Part shown: positions 24,941 through 33,891 of the stretch, piece by piece | Position numbering within the stretch: position 1 is the first letter of the stretch | Layout: every line of letters begins with the position of its first letter | NCBI GenBank assembly: GCA_049116335.1 | Contig: JAGDYZ010000012.1 | Span: 310,001-374,000, forward strand | Origin: CANMIH01 sp049116335 | GTDB lineage: Bacteria; Pseudomonadota; Alphaproteobacteria; Rhodobacterales; Rhodobacteraceae | Direction: 5' to 3' | Length of the DNA: 64,000 bases | Made by a program: the position numbers and the translations under genes | Notes under the pieces: model-generated | Seen by the model: only the letters and a program-made list of their open reading frames with translations | Databases searched by the model: none | What the model was told of the DNA's origin: nothing

Positions 24941-25549
24941 ATGAAACTGCTTCAATCCCCCGCCTCGCCCTTTGTGCGCAAGGTGCGCGTCACACTTCAC
25001 GAAACAGGTCAGTGGGACGACGTCGAACAGATTGATGTCACCACCTCGCCCCAGGCCTCGGATGCCGCTTTGACCGCCGCAAATCCTCTGGGCAAGATCC
25101 CCGCATTGATCCGCCCTGACGGACCCGCGCTTTACGACAGCCGTGTGATTTGCCGATTTTTGGACGCCCGCGCAAATGGCGGCTTTTACCCGGATAGTCA
25201 CATTTGGGACACACTTGCGCTTGAGGCAACGGCGGATGGCATCATGGAAGCGGCCCTCGCCATGGTCTATGAAACGCGCTACCGCGATGCCGAACAGGTG
25301 TCGCAGGATTGGATTGAAGCGCAGTGGGCCAAGGTCGCCCGCGCCCTAGATGCCGTGAACAGCCGCTGGATGAGCCACCTTCAAGGTCGCCTCGACATGG
25401 GTCACATCGCGATCGGTGCCGCACTTGGCTACCTGGATCTTCGCCACGAAGCACGCAATTGGCGCGGCGGCCGGGATGGGCTGGCCCAATGGTACACGGA
25501 ATTTGCCCAACGTCCGTCGATGCAGGCGACACAGCCTCCAGCCGCCTGA
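24941..25549 (+). CDS. Glutathione S-transferase family protein
   Basis: A 202-residue protein with a thioredoxin-like N-terminal domain (MKLLQSPASPFVRKVRVTLH, Ser/Pro in the active-site turn), the cis-proline region NPLGKIPALI (47-56) and the glutathione gamma-glutamyl contact DSRVIC (67-72), followed by an all-helical C-terminal domain. Substrate unknown. AGGAT precedes the ATG. It ends in a strong hairpin terminator shared with the convergent outer-membrane protein gene. Confidence 0.92.
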   Translation: MKLLQSPASPFVRKVRVTLHETGQWDDVEQIDVTTSPQASDAALTAANPLGKIPALIRPDGPALYDSRVICRFLDARANGGFYPDSHIWDTLALEATADGIMEAALAMVYETRYRDAEQVSQDWIEAQWAKVARALDAVNSRWMSHLQGRLDMGHIAIGAALGYLDLRHEARNWRGGRDGLAQWYTEFAQRPSMQATQPPAA

Positions 25550-25569
25550 TTTTGCGAAAAAACGAAATA

Positions 25570-25592
25570 AGGCGGGGAATCCCCCGCCTCTT
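25570..25592. terminator. Bidirectional terminator between the GST and outer-membrane barrel genes
   Basis: GGCGGGG (25571-25577) and CCCCGCC (25582-25588) pair around AATC in the gap between two convergent genes, followed by TCTTCT on the plus strand and TTATTTCG on the minus strand. Confidence 0.8.
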
Positions 25593-25625
25593 CTACATCT
25601 GACCCTTGCAGGCCAATGACCTGAA

Positions 25626-26282
25626 TCAGAAGTGCATCGATACCCCGATGTTCAGCGCATTGGTCACGATATTGGTTTCCAATGTCCCGCCTCCGGCCAG
25701 ATCCGCTTTGTTTTGCGAATAGGTCATCTGATACTCCCCAAAGACCGAAAAGCGGTCATTGATTTCGTAGCTGGTGCCTGCCGTCAGACGCACCGCAGCG
25801 CCAGTCAGCTGATATTCAAAAGTTTTTGCGCCGCTGGTTGCATCTTCCACGTCAACATGTGGGATCGAAAGACCGATACCACCGCCAGCATAGGGCGAGA
25901 ACTTACCCCAAAGCTGTGGCCAACGTTTGGTGGCGTTCACAGTCAGAAGGTTCAGACCATCGGTGAACTCAAGGCGCGAAAAGCCAAGCGCGGCGCGTTC
26001 TGCGTCATTGGCATAGACTTTGTTGTGCGAGAATTCGACACCATAGCCCCAGTTGTTGTCCTGCCACCAGGTCGCCCGGAACCCATAGTATGGCGGCGCT
26101 TCGCCGGACCGGCCTTCCCACGCAAGGGTTGCATCAAAATTGCCGACACCACCCGGAGAATTGCCGCTGACGCCGCTATGCGGCGCGCTTTGCGTTCCGG
26201 TGTAAAATGACAGCTCCATTTCGGCTGCGGCCGGTGCCGCAAGACCTGCGGCGGCGACCGCCCCCAGAATCAGCATGCGCAT
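25626..26282 (-). CDS. Outer-membrane beta-barrel protein
   Basis: A 218-residue protein with a signal peptide (1-20, ending PAAAE) and alternating hydrophobic strands rich in aromatic residues, ending with NALNIGVSMHF, whose terminal Phe is the usual signal for outer-membrane insertion. It looks like an eight-stranded OmpA/OmpW-like barrel. A specific function cannot be assigned. GGAGAGG precedes the ATG at 26282. Confidence 0.85.
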   Translation of the reverse strand: MRMLILGAVAAAGLAAPAAAEMELSFYTGTQSAPHSGVSGNSPGGVGNFDATLAWEGRSGEAPPYYGFRATWWQDNNWGYGVEFSHNKVYANDAERAALGFSRLEFTDGLNLLTVNATKRWPQLWGKFSPYAGGGIGLSIPHVDVEDATSGAKTFEYQLTGAAVRLTAGTSYEINDRFSVFGEYQMTYSQNKADLAGGGTLETNIVTNALNIGVSMHF

Positions 26283-26494
26283 AGATCCTCTCCTGAAAGT
26301 TTCAAATCGCAGATACGCCTTGGTTTACACTCTTTCAACCGCGACACATCCGCGCTGATTGCCATCAGATCAGAATGGATACTTTACGGCAAATCACGCG
26401 CCCGCTAGATAGCCACTCGGACTGGCCGCAGTTTGTCTGCGGCCTGGTTGTATTGTGGTCGTACAAAACGGCCCCGAGCAATGGAGCATACCTC

Positions 26495-27085
26495 GTGTCA
26501 CACGCAGACGATCACGAAGGCACCCGCAGGGACTTTCTATACTACGCCACGGCCGGCGCCGGGGCAGTCACCGCAGGCGCCGCAATCTGGCCTCTGGTCA
26601 ATCAGATGAACCCCTCGGCTGATGTCCGGGCCCTTTCGACCATTCGCGTCGATGTGTCCGGTGTCGAGCCTGGCACCCAGCTGACCGTCAAATGGCTTGG
26701 CAAGCCGGTCTTTATTCGCCACCGCACCGGTGCGGAAATCGCAGAAGCGAAAGAACAGGATCTGAACCTGGACGCATCGCCTCTGATCGATGACAACGCC
26801 CGGAACGCGAACCTTGCCGATCAGGCTGCATTCGCCTCTGACGCCAACCGCACCATGCCCTCGCCCGAAGGTGAAAGCGAAGGCGCGTGGCTGGTTCAGA
26901 TGGGTGTATGTACGCACCTTGGCTGTGTCCCTCTGGGTGACGCAGGTGAATTTGGCGGCTGGTTCTGCCCCTGCCATGGTTCGCACTACGACCTTGCCGG
27001 TCGTATCCGCAAAGGCCCGGCGCCGGAAAACCTTCCGATCCCGCCGGCCGAGTGGGTCGATGGCAGCACTATTAAACTGGGATAA
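26495..27085 (+). CDS. petA: Ubiquinol-cytochrome c reductase Rieske iron-sulfur subunit
   Basis: A 196-residue Rieske protein. Twin arginines at 11-12 (GTRRDFLYYATAG) suit export by the Tat pathway, followed by the membrane anchor (18-37). Cluster ligands are Cys139 and His141 in CTHLGC and Cys158 and His161 in CPCHGSHY; Cys144 and Cys160 form the disulfide. The GTG at 26495 is chosen because it gives the family-standard start SHADDHEGTRRDF with GGAG nine bases upstream; an in-frame ATG 120 bases earlier adds unrelated sequence. First gene of petABC. Confidence 0.96.
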   Translation: MSHADDHEGTRRDFLYYATAGAGAVTAGAAIWPLVNQMNPSADVRALSTIRVDVSGVEPGTQLTVKWLGKPVFIRHRTGAEIAEAKEQDLNLDASPLIDDNARNANLADQAAFASDANRTMPSPEGESEGAWLVQMGVCTHLGCVPLGDAGEFGGWFCPCHGSHYDLAGRIRKGPAPENLPIPPAEWVDGSTIKLG

Positions 27086-27097
27086 GGAAGCGCGCGT

Positions 27098-28423
27098 ATG
27101 TCCGGTATTCCGCACGATCATTACGAGCCCAAAACGGGCGGCGAAAAATGGCTGCACGAGCGTCTGCCCGTTGTTGGCCTGATCTATGACACCATCATGA
27201 TCCCCACCCCCAAAAACCTGAACTGGTGGTGGATTTGGGGCATCGTTCTGGCATTCTGCCTGGTGTTGCAGATTGTCACCGGTATCATTCTGGTGATGCA
27301 CTACACTCCGCATGTCGATCTGGCCTTTGCCAGCGTCGAGCACATCATGCGTAACGTGAATGGCGGACACATGATCCGTTACATTCACATGAACGGCGCC
27401 TCGCTGTTCTTTGTTGCTGTTTACATCCACATTTTCCGTGGCCTGTACTATGGTTCGTACAAGGCACCACGCGAAGTCACGTGGATCATCGGTATGCTGA
27501 TCTTCGTTCTGATGATGGGCACCGGCTTTATGGGCTACGTTCTGCCTTGGGGTCAGATGTCCTTCTGGGGCGCAACCGTGATCACCGGCCTGTTTGGCGC
27601 GATCCCGTTTGTTGGTGAGCCGATCCAGACCCTGCTTTTGGGTGGTCCTGCCGTGGACAACGCCACGCTGAACCGCTTCTTCTCGCTGCACTACCTGCTG
27701 CCCTTCGTGATCGCAGCACTGGTCATCGTGCACATCTGGGCCTTCCACACCACCGGCAACAACAACCCAACAGGTGTTGAAGTCCGTCGCGGGTCGAAAG
27801 CCGAAGCCGAAAAAGACACCCTGCCGTTCTGGCCCTACTTCGTGATCAAGGATTTCCTCGGTCTGGTTGTGGTTCTGGTTGTTTTCTTCGCCATCGTTGG
27901 CTTCATGCCAAACTACCTGGGTCACCCCGATAACTACATCGAGGCCAACCCGCTGGTGACACCTGCGCACATCGTTCCTGAATGGTACTTCCTGCCGTTC
28001 TACGCGATCTTGCGTGCCTTCACCTCTGAAGTCTGGGTTGTTCAGCTGGTGTCCTTCGTGACCGGCGGCATCATCGACGCCAAGTTCTTTGGTGTACTGG
28101 CGATGTTTGGTGCGATTGCTGTAATGGCCTTGGCACCTTGGCTCGACACCTCGTCGGTGCGTTCGGCGCGGTTCCGTCCGCAGCTCAAGTGGTGGTTCCT
28201 GCTGCTGGTCATCGACTTCTTCGCGCTGATGTGGCTGGGTGCGATGCCCGCCGCAGAACCCTATGCAACCTTCTCGCTGATCGGTTCGGCCTATTGGTTC
28301 GGCTACTTCCTCGTCATCCTGCCTTTGTTGGGTGTGATCGAGAAGCCGCTGCCACAGCCTGCCACAATCGAAGAAGACTTTGATGCCCACTACGGCAAGT
28401 CTTCTGAGACCCCGGCCGAGTAA
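27098..28423 (+). CDS. petB: Cytochrome b subunit of the bc1 complex
   Basis: A 441-residue membrane protein with eight or more helices. It has the family start IYDTIMIPTPKNLNWWWIWG, the quinol-oxidation PEWYFLPFYAILR motif near residue 295 and paired histidines for the two b hemes (HMIRYIHMNG and HIWAFH regions). It oxidises ubiquinol at the Qo site and reduces it at Qi. It starts 12 bases after petA, with AAGGAAG upstream. Confidence 0.97.
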   Translation: MSGIPHDHYEPKTGGEKWLHERLPVVGLIYDTIMIPTPKNLNWWWIWGIVLAFCLVLQIVTGIILVMHYTPHVDLAFASVEHIMRNVNGGHMIRYIHMNGASLFFVAVYIHIFRGLYYGSYKAPREVTWIIGMLIFVLMMGTGFMGYVLPWGQMSFWGATVITGLFGAIPFVGEPIQTLLLGGPAVDNATLNRFFSLHYLLPFVIAALVIVHIWAFHTTGNNNPTGVEVRRGSKAEAEKDTLPFWPYFVIKDFLGLVVVLVVFFAIVGFMPNYLGHPDNYIEANPLVTPAHIVPEWYFLPFYAILRAFTSEVWVVQLVSFVTGGIIDAKFFGVLAMFGAIAVMALAPWLDTSSVRSARFRPQLKWWFLLLVIDFFALMWLGAMPAAEPYATFSLIGSAYWFGYFLVILPLLGVIEKPLPQPATIEEDFDAHYGKSSETPAE

Positions 28424-28441
28424 GAGAAAGGACCGAAAGAG

Positions 28442-29245
28442 ATGTTCAAGAAACTCACCCTCTCGGCCCTGACGGCCCTGACCCTGGGCACCGGTGGCGC
28501 AATGGCCGCCGGTGGCGAGAGCCACATCGAGGACTTTGCGTTCTCGTATGAAGGTCCGTTTGGCACCTTTGACCAGAACCAGCTGCAGCGCGGCCTGCAC
28601 GTCTACACAGACGTCTGCGCGGCCTGCCACGGTCTTCAGTACGTGCCGTTGCGCACCCTGAGCGACGAAGGTGGCCCACACTTCTCGGAAGACGAAGTGC
28701 GCGCCTATGCCGAGCAGAACTTTGAAGTGTTCGATCAGGAACTGCTGGATGGCGAAGGCGACTTCCGCCCGGCGCGCCCTGCAGACAGCTTCCCAGCTGT
28801 GACTTCGGCTGCAGCTCCTGACCTGTCCTTGATGGCAAAAGCACGTGCGGGTTTCCACGGCCCGAACGGCACTGGCATCAACCAGCTGGTCAAAGGCATG
28901 GGCGGTGGCGAATACATCGCGTCGATCCTGACCGGTTACACCGGCAAGGAGAAAACCGAAGCTGGCGCAACCCTGTATGAAAACACTGCCTTCCCAGGTG
29001 GCTGGATTTCGATGGCACCGCCGCTTTACGGTGAAGACGTTGAGTATGCTGATGGCCACTCGAACTCGCTGCACCACGAAGCTGAAGATGTATCTGCGTT
29101 CCTGATGTGGACTGCTGAACCCAAAATGATGGCACGCAAACAGGCAGGCTTCACCGCCGTTCTGTTCCTGACCGTCCTGTCGGTTCTGCTGTACCTGACC
29201 AACAAACGCATCTGGAAGCCGGTTAAATACGCTCGTAAAGACTGA
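28442..29245 (+). CDS. petC: Cytochrome c1 subunit of the bc1 complex
   Basis: A 267-residue protein with a signal peptide (1-22), the c-type heme site CAACH (59-63), a Met-ligand region GGWISMAPPLYG and a C-terminal membrane anchor (about 237-256, VLFLTVLSVLLYLTN). It receives electrons from the Rieske subunit and passes them to cytochrome c. It lies 18 bases after petB and is followed by a strong terminator, closing the operon. Confidence 0.97.
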   Translation: MFKKLTLSALTALTLGTGGAMAAGGESHIEDFAFSYEGPFGTFDQNQLQRGLHVYTDVCAACHGLQYVPLRTLSDEGGPHFSEDEVRAYAEQNFEVFDQELLDGEGDFRPARPADSFPAVTSAAAPDLSLMAKARAGFHGPNGTGINQLVKGMGGGEYIASILTGYTGKEKTEAGATLYENTAFPGGWISMAPPLYGEDVEYADGHSNSLHHEAEDVSAFLMWTAEPKMMARKQAGFTAVLFLTVLSVLLYLTNKRIWKPVKYARKD

Positions 29246-29268
29246 GTTTAGCCAATCGCTGACATAAG

Positions 29269-29295
29269 AAAGCCCCGCCAAAAGCGGGGCTTTTT
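29269..29295 (+). terminator. Rho-independent terminator after petABC
   Basis: AAAGCCCCGC and GCGGGGCTTT pair perfectly around a five-base loop, followed by TTTTT counted from the stem end. It is symmetric enough to serve the convergent thiQ as well. Confidence 0.9.
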
Positions 29296-29320
29296 CTTTG
29301 CCTGACTTCTGTGTTTGAAG

Positions 29321-30022
29321 TTAGTCCGTTGTCTGGCCGATGTAGTCGCGAAAGGCCTCTGGAGGTGTCTTGAAAAACGCCTCCGTTTCAACAGGTTCAT
29401 GCACCTGCCCATTGGCGACCAAAACAACCGATTGCGCAAAGCGCCGGGCATCTTCCGGGGCGTGAGTGACCATCATCACCAACGCCCCCAATTCATCCGC
29501 CACCTCTTGAACCAGAGCCAGCATCTCTTGTTTGAGTGCGGGACCCAGAGCAGAGAACGGCTCATCCAGCAAAATGATCGGACGGGCCTGCAGCAACACC
29601 CGCGCCAGGGCTGCACGGCTTTGCTGACCTCCTGATAAAGTGCCAGGTTTGCGGGGTCCCATCCCTGCAAGACCCACACGCGCCAAAGCCTGTTCCACTT
29701 GTTCATTCTGAGCCGGCGAAAGTCGACGCCCATCAGGCCGCAGCGCCAAAGCCAGATTGCGTGCGATAGTCATATGCGGAAACAGGTTGCCGTCTTGGAA
29801 CAGGATCGAGATCGGTCGGTCTTCCGGACGATCGGCGAGCACATCACATTTCCAGCGCAGCACCCCATCTGCCTGACGGAACCCGGCAATCACATCCAAC
29901 AGCGTGGATTTCCCAGCACCAGAGGGACCCAGCACAGCAACCCGGTCGCCCTCCTGCAACACAAGATCACCGGTCAGGTCCTGGCCATCCATCGTGACCA
30001 CGAGGTCTTCAATCCTCAGCAT
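29321..30022 (-). CDS. thiQ: Thiamine ABC transporter ATP-binding protein
   Basis: A 233-residue ABC ATPase: Walker A GPSGAGKST (32-40), Q-loop ILFQDGNLFPH (73-83), signature LSGGQQ (129-134), Walker B ILLDEP (150-155) and switch His in VTHAPEDA. It powers uptake of thiamine, TMP or TPP. Assignment rests on the thiBPQ order and the TPP riboswitch upstream. ATG at 30022 overlaps the thiP end by 14 bases. Confidence 0.93.
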   Translation of the reverse strand: MLRIEDLVVTMDGQDLTGDLVLQEGDRVAVLGPSGAGKSTLLDVIAGFRQADGVLRWKCDVLADRPEDRPISILFQDGNLFPHMTIARNLALALRPDGRRLSPAQNEQVEQALARVGLAGMGPRKPGTLSGGQQSRAALARVLLQARPIILLDEPFSALGPALKQEMLALVQEVADELGALVMMVTHAPEDARRFAQSVVLVANGQVHEPVETEAFFKTPPEAFRDYIGQTTD

Positions 30023-31523
30023 GTACGCGCCCTCCGCGATCAAACAACCAGAACAGTCCAAAGCTCAACATCAGCAATAACAACGCGGCTCCTGCCGCGG
30101 CCTCCATGCGGTAGGCGCCCATCAAGCGATGAATCTGCAGCGGCAACGTCGCACGGTCGGGATCCGCAAAGAGAGCAATCACCCCCAGATCCCCCATCGC
30201 CAAAGCCGCAGTTAACCCCATGGCAAACCCCAAAGGTCTGCGCAAACGCGGCAACCAAACCAGTCGCAGCCAGGCCCACGGGGTCATCCGTAGTGTGGCA
30301 CCCAGCCTGCCAAAGTCCCGCGCGACCTGTTCCGCCTCTGGCCTCAGGATACGCAGCATAAACGGCAAGGCCATCAAAGCGTTGACCACAGCGGTCACCG
30401 GCAAGGCCATGGTGAAGGGGTTTACAAAGGGACGCAGCAGCAAAAACAGCCCCGTGCCAAGCACCAGCGGCGAAATGGCAATCGCTGCAATCGACAACAG
30501 CTCACCCCGGCGTGTTGCCAGAGGCAGTGCCCAAAGCACCGCAAGCGTCGTCGAGGCCAATGCCACCATCAGGGAATGCCCTGCCGCTCGCCAAGTGCCT
30601 TCCCCCGCGCCCTCAAGCAGACCCGGCACGCCACGCGCCACAACCAATGCCAGCGGCACAAGCAAAAAGGCCGCCGCCAGACCAATCCAAACGAAATCCA
30701 GAACCCGGGCCAGACCGCGTCCATCCCAACGCGCGACCCAACGCCCGCGTCCAATGCCAAACCCTTGGGCGGGCGCCAGTTTCAGCGCCACAAGCCCGGC
30801 GACAAAACCCAAAGTGAGTTGCACCAACCCCAAAACCGCCGCGCGGCCCAGATCGAAGTCAAACCGCATGGCCTGATAGATCGCCAATTCCACGGTGGTC
30901 GCCCGGGGACCTCCCCCAAGCGTGAGCGCAACTGCAAAGCTGGTGAGGCAAATAACAAAGACCACGGCAAAAGCCCCCGGCGCAATGCGGCGCAGCAGGG
31001 GCCATTCCAGAGTGCAAAACACCCCCCAAGGTGTCAGCCCAAGGCTCGACGCCAATCGAAATCGCTCTGCGGGAATGGCCAGCCAGGCCTGCAACAGCAT
31101 GCGCACCGCCAGAGGAAGATTGAAAAACACATGGGCCAGCACAACACCGTGGAGCCCGTAGATATTCACGTTTGGCAGACCCAGCGCATCAAGTGCGCCA
31201 TTGACCAATCCCGTGCGGCCAAACACCGCTAATAACCCCATGACCGCAACAATCACGGGCAAAATAAACGGGGCTCCCATCAGCGAAACCAACAGGCCGC
31301 GTCCCCAAAATGTTTGCCGCGCCAAAGCCCGCGCGACCGGAATGGCAAGGGCTACTGAAAACAGCCCCGACAAGGTGGCCTGAAATACGGTAAACCGCAA
31401 AGCCTGAAGATCACCGGGGGCCAGATCACCCAGCCCCCCGGCCCGGACCAAGACCGCTCCGATCGGCCCCAGCGTTAACATCGCCAGGACCAGAGCGGCC
31501 AAGATCATCACAACTCGATGCAC
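30009..31523 (-). CDS. thiP: Thiamine ABC transporter permease
   Basis: A 504-residue inner-membrane protein with about 12 helices, made of two fused binding-protein-dependent permease halves, as usual for ThiP. Each half holds an EAA-like loop (for example ASSLGLTPWGVFCTLEWPLL in the first). It forms the channel with thiQ and the periplasmic binder thiB. It begins seven bases after the thiB stop and overlaps thiQ by 14 bases. Confidence 0.94.
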   Translation of the reverse strand: MHRVVMILAALVLAMLTLGPIGAVLVRAGGLGDLAPGDLQALRFTVFQATLSGLFSVALAIPVARALARQTFWGRGLLVSLMGAPFILPVIVAVMGLLAVFGRTGLVNGALDALGLPNVNIYGLHGVVLAHVFFNLPLAVRMLLQAWLAIPAERFRLASSLGLTPWGVFCTLEWPLLRRIAPGAFAVVFVICLTSFAVALTLGGGPRATTVELAIYQAMRFDFDLGRAAVLGLVQLTLGFVAGLVALKLAPAQGFGIGRGRWVARWDGRGLARVLDFVWIGLAAAFLLVPLALVVARGVPGLLEGAGEGTWRAAGHSLMVALASTTLAVLWALPLATRRGELLSIAAIAISPLVLGTGLFLLLRPFVNPFTMALPVTAVVNALMALPFMLRILRPEAEQVARDFGRLGATLRMTPWAWLRLVWLPRLRRPLGFAMGLTAALAMGDLGVIALFADPDRATLPLQIHRLMGAYRMEAAAGAALLLLMLSFGLFWLFDRGGRVHAED

Positions 31524-31529
31524 GGGCCG

Positions 31530-32522
31530 TTACTGCGACAGAGCCGCGCGCCAGGCTTCGATGGCCTCTGCCCGCACTGCGGCGGCCTCATCTTCGGAGT
31601 AAAACAGAACCTTTTCCGGCAGGTTCAGTTTCTTGAACCCATCAGGCCATTGATCCTGTGGCAAAGCGGCCGGGATCGACCAGTTGCCAGTAGCGATCAT
31701 GCCTTGGAACGCCTCTGACAGGATAAACTCCATGAATTGATCTGCCAGTTCAGGTTGATCTGTGCCTTTCAGCTTGGCCGCAAGCTCGACCATGAAATAG
31801 TGACCTTCCGGGAAGATCGCGGCCTTCTTGGTTTCATCTTCTTCGGCGATGATGTGATAGGCAGGCGAGGTGGTGTAGCTAAGCACCATATCCGCTTCGC
31901 CATCGGTGAACATGCCATAGCTTTCCGTCCAGCCCCGTGTCACGGTCACGATCTTTGGCGCCAGTTTGGCCCAGGCCTCTTGCGCCTGATCCCCATAGAC
32001 GGACTGCACCCAGAGCACGAGCGCCAGACCCGAGATCGAGCTGCGCGGATCTTGGATCACAAGACGCAGATCGTCTGGTGCCTCAAGCAGAGCCTCAAAG
32101 CTTGCAGGCGGTGTGTCGATTTTGGTGGTATCGTAGATAAACGCCGTGTGGCCATAGTTGAACGGTAGGAACGTGTCGTCTGACCACTCCAACGGCAGCG
32201 TCAGACCATCCAAAGCCACGCCATGGGTGCCAAACAGCCCGCTTTCACGGGCCTTTTTGGTCACGTCGGTGTTCAGGCCGATCACAACATCCGCGTCGGT
32301 CTGCGCGCCTTCCAATAGGATACGTGGCAGAAGATCGCCGGGCTTGAACTGCAGGTCACAGTTGCACTCAGCTTCAAACAGCTCTTCGATCTTTGGGCCG
32401 GGGCCCCATTCCGAAACAAAGTAGTCAGGTGCGTACACCGTCAGTGCAGGGGTCTCAGCCAGCGCAGTGCTGGCCATCAGGCATCCTGCAGCAAACGTGA
32501 AGGCCTTCATGTAGGGTGTCAT
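31530..32522 (-). CDS. thiB: Thiamine ABC transporter substrate-binding protein
   Basis: A 330-residue periplasmic binder with a signal peptide (1-22, ending TALA). It opens with LTVYAPDYFVSEWGPGPKIE, and contains VIQDPRSSISGLALVLWVQ and GWTESYGMFTDGEADMVLSY, conserved in ThiB/TbpA. The ATG at 32522 follows GGAGG by eight bases. Directly downstream of the TPP riboswitch, it heads thiBPQ. Confidence 0.95.
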   Translation of the reverse strand: MTPYMKAFTFAAGCLMASTALAETPALTVYAPDYFVSEWGPGPKIEELFEAECNCDLQFKPGDLLPRILLEGAQTDADVVIGLNTDVTKKARESGLFGTHGVALDGLTLPLEWSDDTFLPFNYGHTAFIYDTTKIDTPPASFEALLEAPDDLRLVIQDPRSSISGLALVLWVQSVYGDQAQEAWAKLAPKIVTVTRGWTESYGMFTDGEADMVLSYTTSPAYHIIAEEDETKKAAIFPEGHYFMVELAAKLKGTDQPELADQFMEFILSEAFQGMIATGNWSIPAALPQDQWPDGFKKLNLPEKVLFYSEDEAAAVRAEAIEAWRAALSQ

Positions 32523-32571
32523 GGGCTATTCCTCCAAGAGTGCGGCGACAGGGCAGATTGGGGAGTGTCCA

Positions 32572-32660
32572 AACCTTCCCTCCGCCGGTGTTAACCGGGT
32601 CAGGTTCAACGGGTTCACAGATGTATCTCAGCCCGAACCTAGCGCCGGGCACCCCGAGGT
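32572..32660 (-). promoter_or_regulatory. TPP riboswitch (THI element) upstream of thiBPQ
   Basis: Read on the minus strand, the leader has the THI-box blocks in order: CTCGGGGTGCCC, GGGCTGAGATAC, GTTGAACCTGACCCGGTTAA and CACCGGCGGAGGGA. The CTGAGA and ACCTGA cores are intact. It ends about 50 bases before the thiB start; with no clear terminator between, control is probably by hiding the ribosome site when TPP is abundant (inference). Confidence 0.95.
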
Positions 32661-32778
32661 AGGCCGCAACCTAGGGCCGCCCTGCCCAGCAATCAAGCGA
32701 ATTTCCTTGAGACCATCTGCGCCGTGACTTAACAGGTCTTGGACCCCCATTTTCTCGGGGATAAGGAGACACCGCGCC

Positions 32779-33885
32779 ATGAGCCTGAACACATTCGGAC
32801 ATCTCTTCCGCGTCACCACTTGGGGTGAAAGCCACGGACCAGCCCTGGGGGCCACTGTCGATGGCTGTCCTCCGGGTGTTGAGATCACCGAAGAGATGAT
32901 TCAGGTCTGGATGGATAAACGTAAGCCAGGACAGAATAAATTCACCACACAACGGCGCGAACCCGATGCGGTGAAGATCCTGTCCGGCGTGTTTGAGGGC
33001 AAAACAACCGGCACATCCATCCAGCTGATGATCGAAAACACCGATCAGCGGTCGAAAGACTACGGCGATATCGCCCAGAAATTCCGTCCCGGACACGCGG
33101 ATATCACCTATTTCCAGAAATACGGAATCCGTGATTACCGTGGCGGTGGACGGTCTTCCGCCCGCGAAACCGCCGCTCGTGTGGCCGCAGGAGGCCTGGC
33201 GCGGGCCGCTTTGGCGAAACTGGCACCACAGATAGAGATAATTGGCTACATGACCCAGATGGGCCCACATGGGATCGAGCGCAGCCGTATCGACCTTGAG
33301 CAGATCGACCAAAATCCCTTCTGGTGTCCGGATGCGACCTCCGCCGAGGGTTGGGCCGAGTATCTGGACGGGTTGCGCAAATCCGGCGACAGCGTTGGCG
33401 CGGTGATCGAAGTGATTGCGCGGAATGTACCCGCTGGGATTGGCGCACCGATCTACGGCAAGCTCGACACCGATTTGGCCGCTGCAATGATGTCGATTAA
33501 TGCGGTCAAAGGTGTTGAGATCGGCGAAGGCATGGCCGCCGCGGCGCTGACCGGGGTCGAGAACGCCGATGAGATCTCAATGGGTCCTGATGGGCCTGAG
33601 TATAGCACCAATCATGCCGGTGGCATTTTGGGTGGCATCTCAACGGGTCAGGATCTGGTTGTGCGGTTTGCCGTCAAACCAACCTCTTCCATCCTGACCA
33701 CGCGGAAAACCATCACCACCGAAGGCGAAGAGACCGAGATTGTCACCAAAGGCCGTCATGACCCCTGTGTTGGCATCCGTGCCGTGCCCGTTGGCGAGGC
33801 CATGATGGCCTGCGTCATTCTGGATCACATGCTACTGCATCGCGGACAGGTAGGTGAAAACGGGGGCCACATCGGCCCCCGCTGA
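32779..33885 (+). CDS. aroC: Chorismate synthase
   Basis: A 368-residue enzyme, normal length. It has the three family signatures: GESHGPALGATVDG near residue 16, RGGGRSSARETAARVAAGG near 121-139, and the C-terminal RHDPCVGIRAVPVGEAM. It makes chorismate from EPSP using reduced FMN, the last step of the shikimate pathway. AAGGAG precedes the ATG. It is divergent from thiB. Confidence 0.97.
   Translation: MSLNTFGHLFRVTTWGESHGPALGATVDGCPPGVEITEEMIQVWMDKRKPGQNKFTTQRREPDAVKILSGVFEGKTTGTSIQLMIENTDQRSKDYGDIAQKFRPGHADITYFQKYGIRDYRGGGRSSARETAARVAAGGLARAALAKLAPQIEIIGYMTQMGPHGIERSRIDLEQIDQNPFWCPDATSAEGWAEYLDGLRKSGDSVGAVIEVIARNVPAGIGAPIYGKLDTDLAAAMMSINAVKGVEIGEGMAAAALTGVENADEISMGPDGPEYSTNHAGGILGGISTGQDLVVRFAVKPTSSILTTRKTITTEGEETEIVTKGRHDPCVGIRAVPVGEAMMACVILDHMLLHRGQVGENGGHIGPR
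33861..33881 (+). terminator. Hairpin at the 3' end of aroC
   Basis: CGGGGGCC and GGCCCCCG pair perfectly around ACATC inside the last codons of aroC, 4 bases before the stop. No T-run follows, so it is only a possible terminator or stabilising hairpin. Confidence 0.35.
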
Positions 33886-33891
33886 TCGACT

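Noticed and set aside
26375..26494. Longer start for the Rieske protein at an upstream ATG
   Set aside because: It adds 40 unrelated residues before the family-standard N-terminus and would spoil the Tat signal; the GTG at 26495 has a ribosome site.
26537..29281. A 914-codon open frame on the minus strand opposite petABC
   Set aside because: It is the complement of three well-supported bc1 genes, with His/Gln/Asp-rich low-meaning sequence and no family features. High-GC genes with biased codons often leave such antisense frames open.
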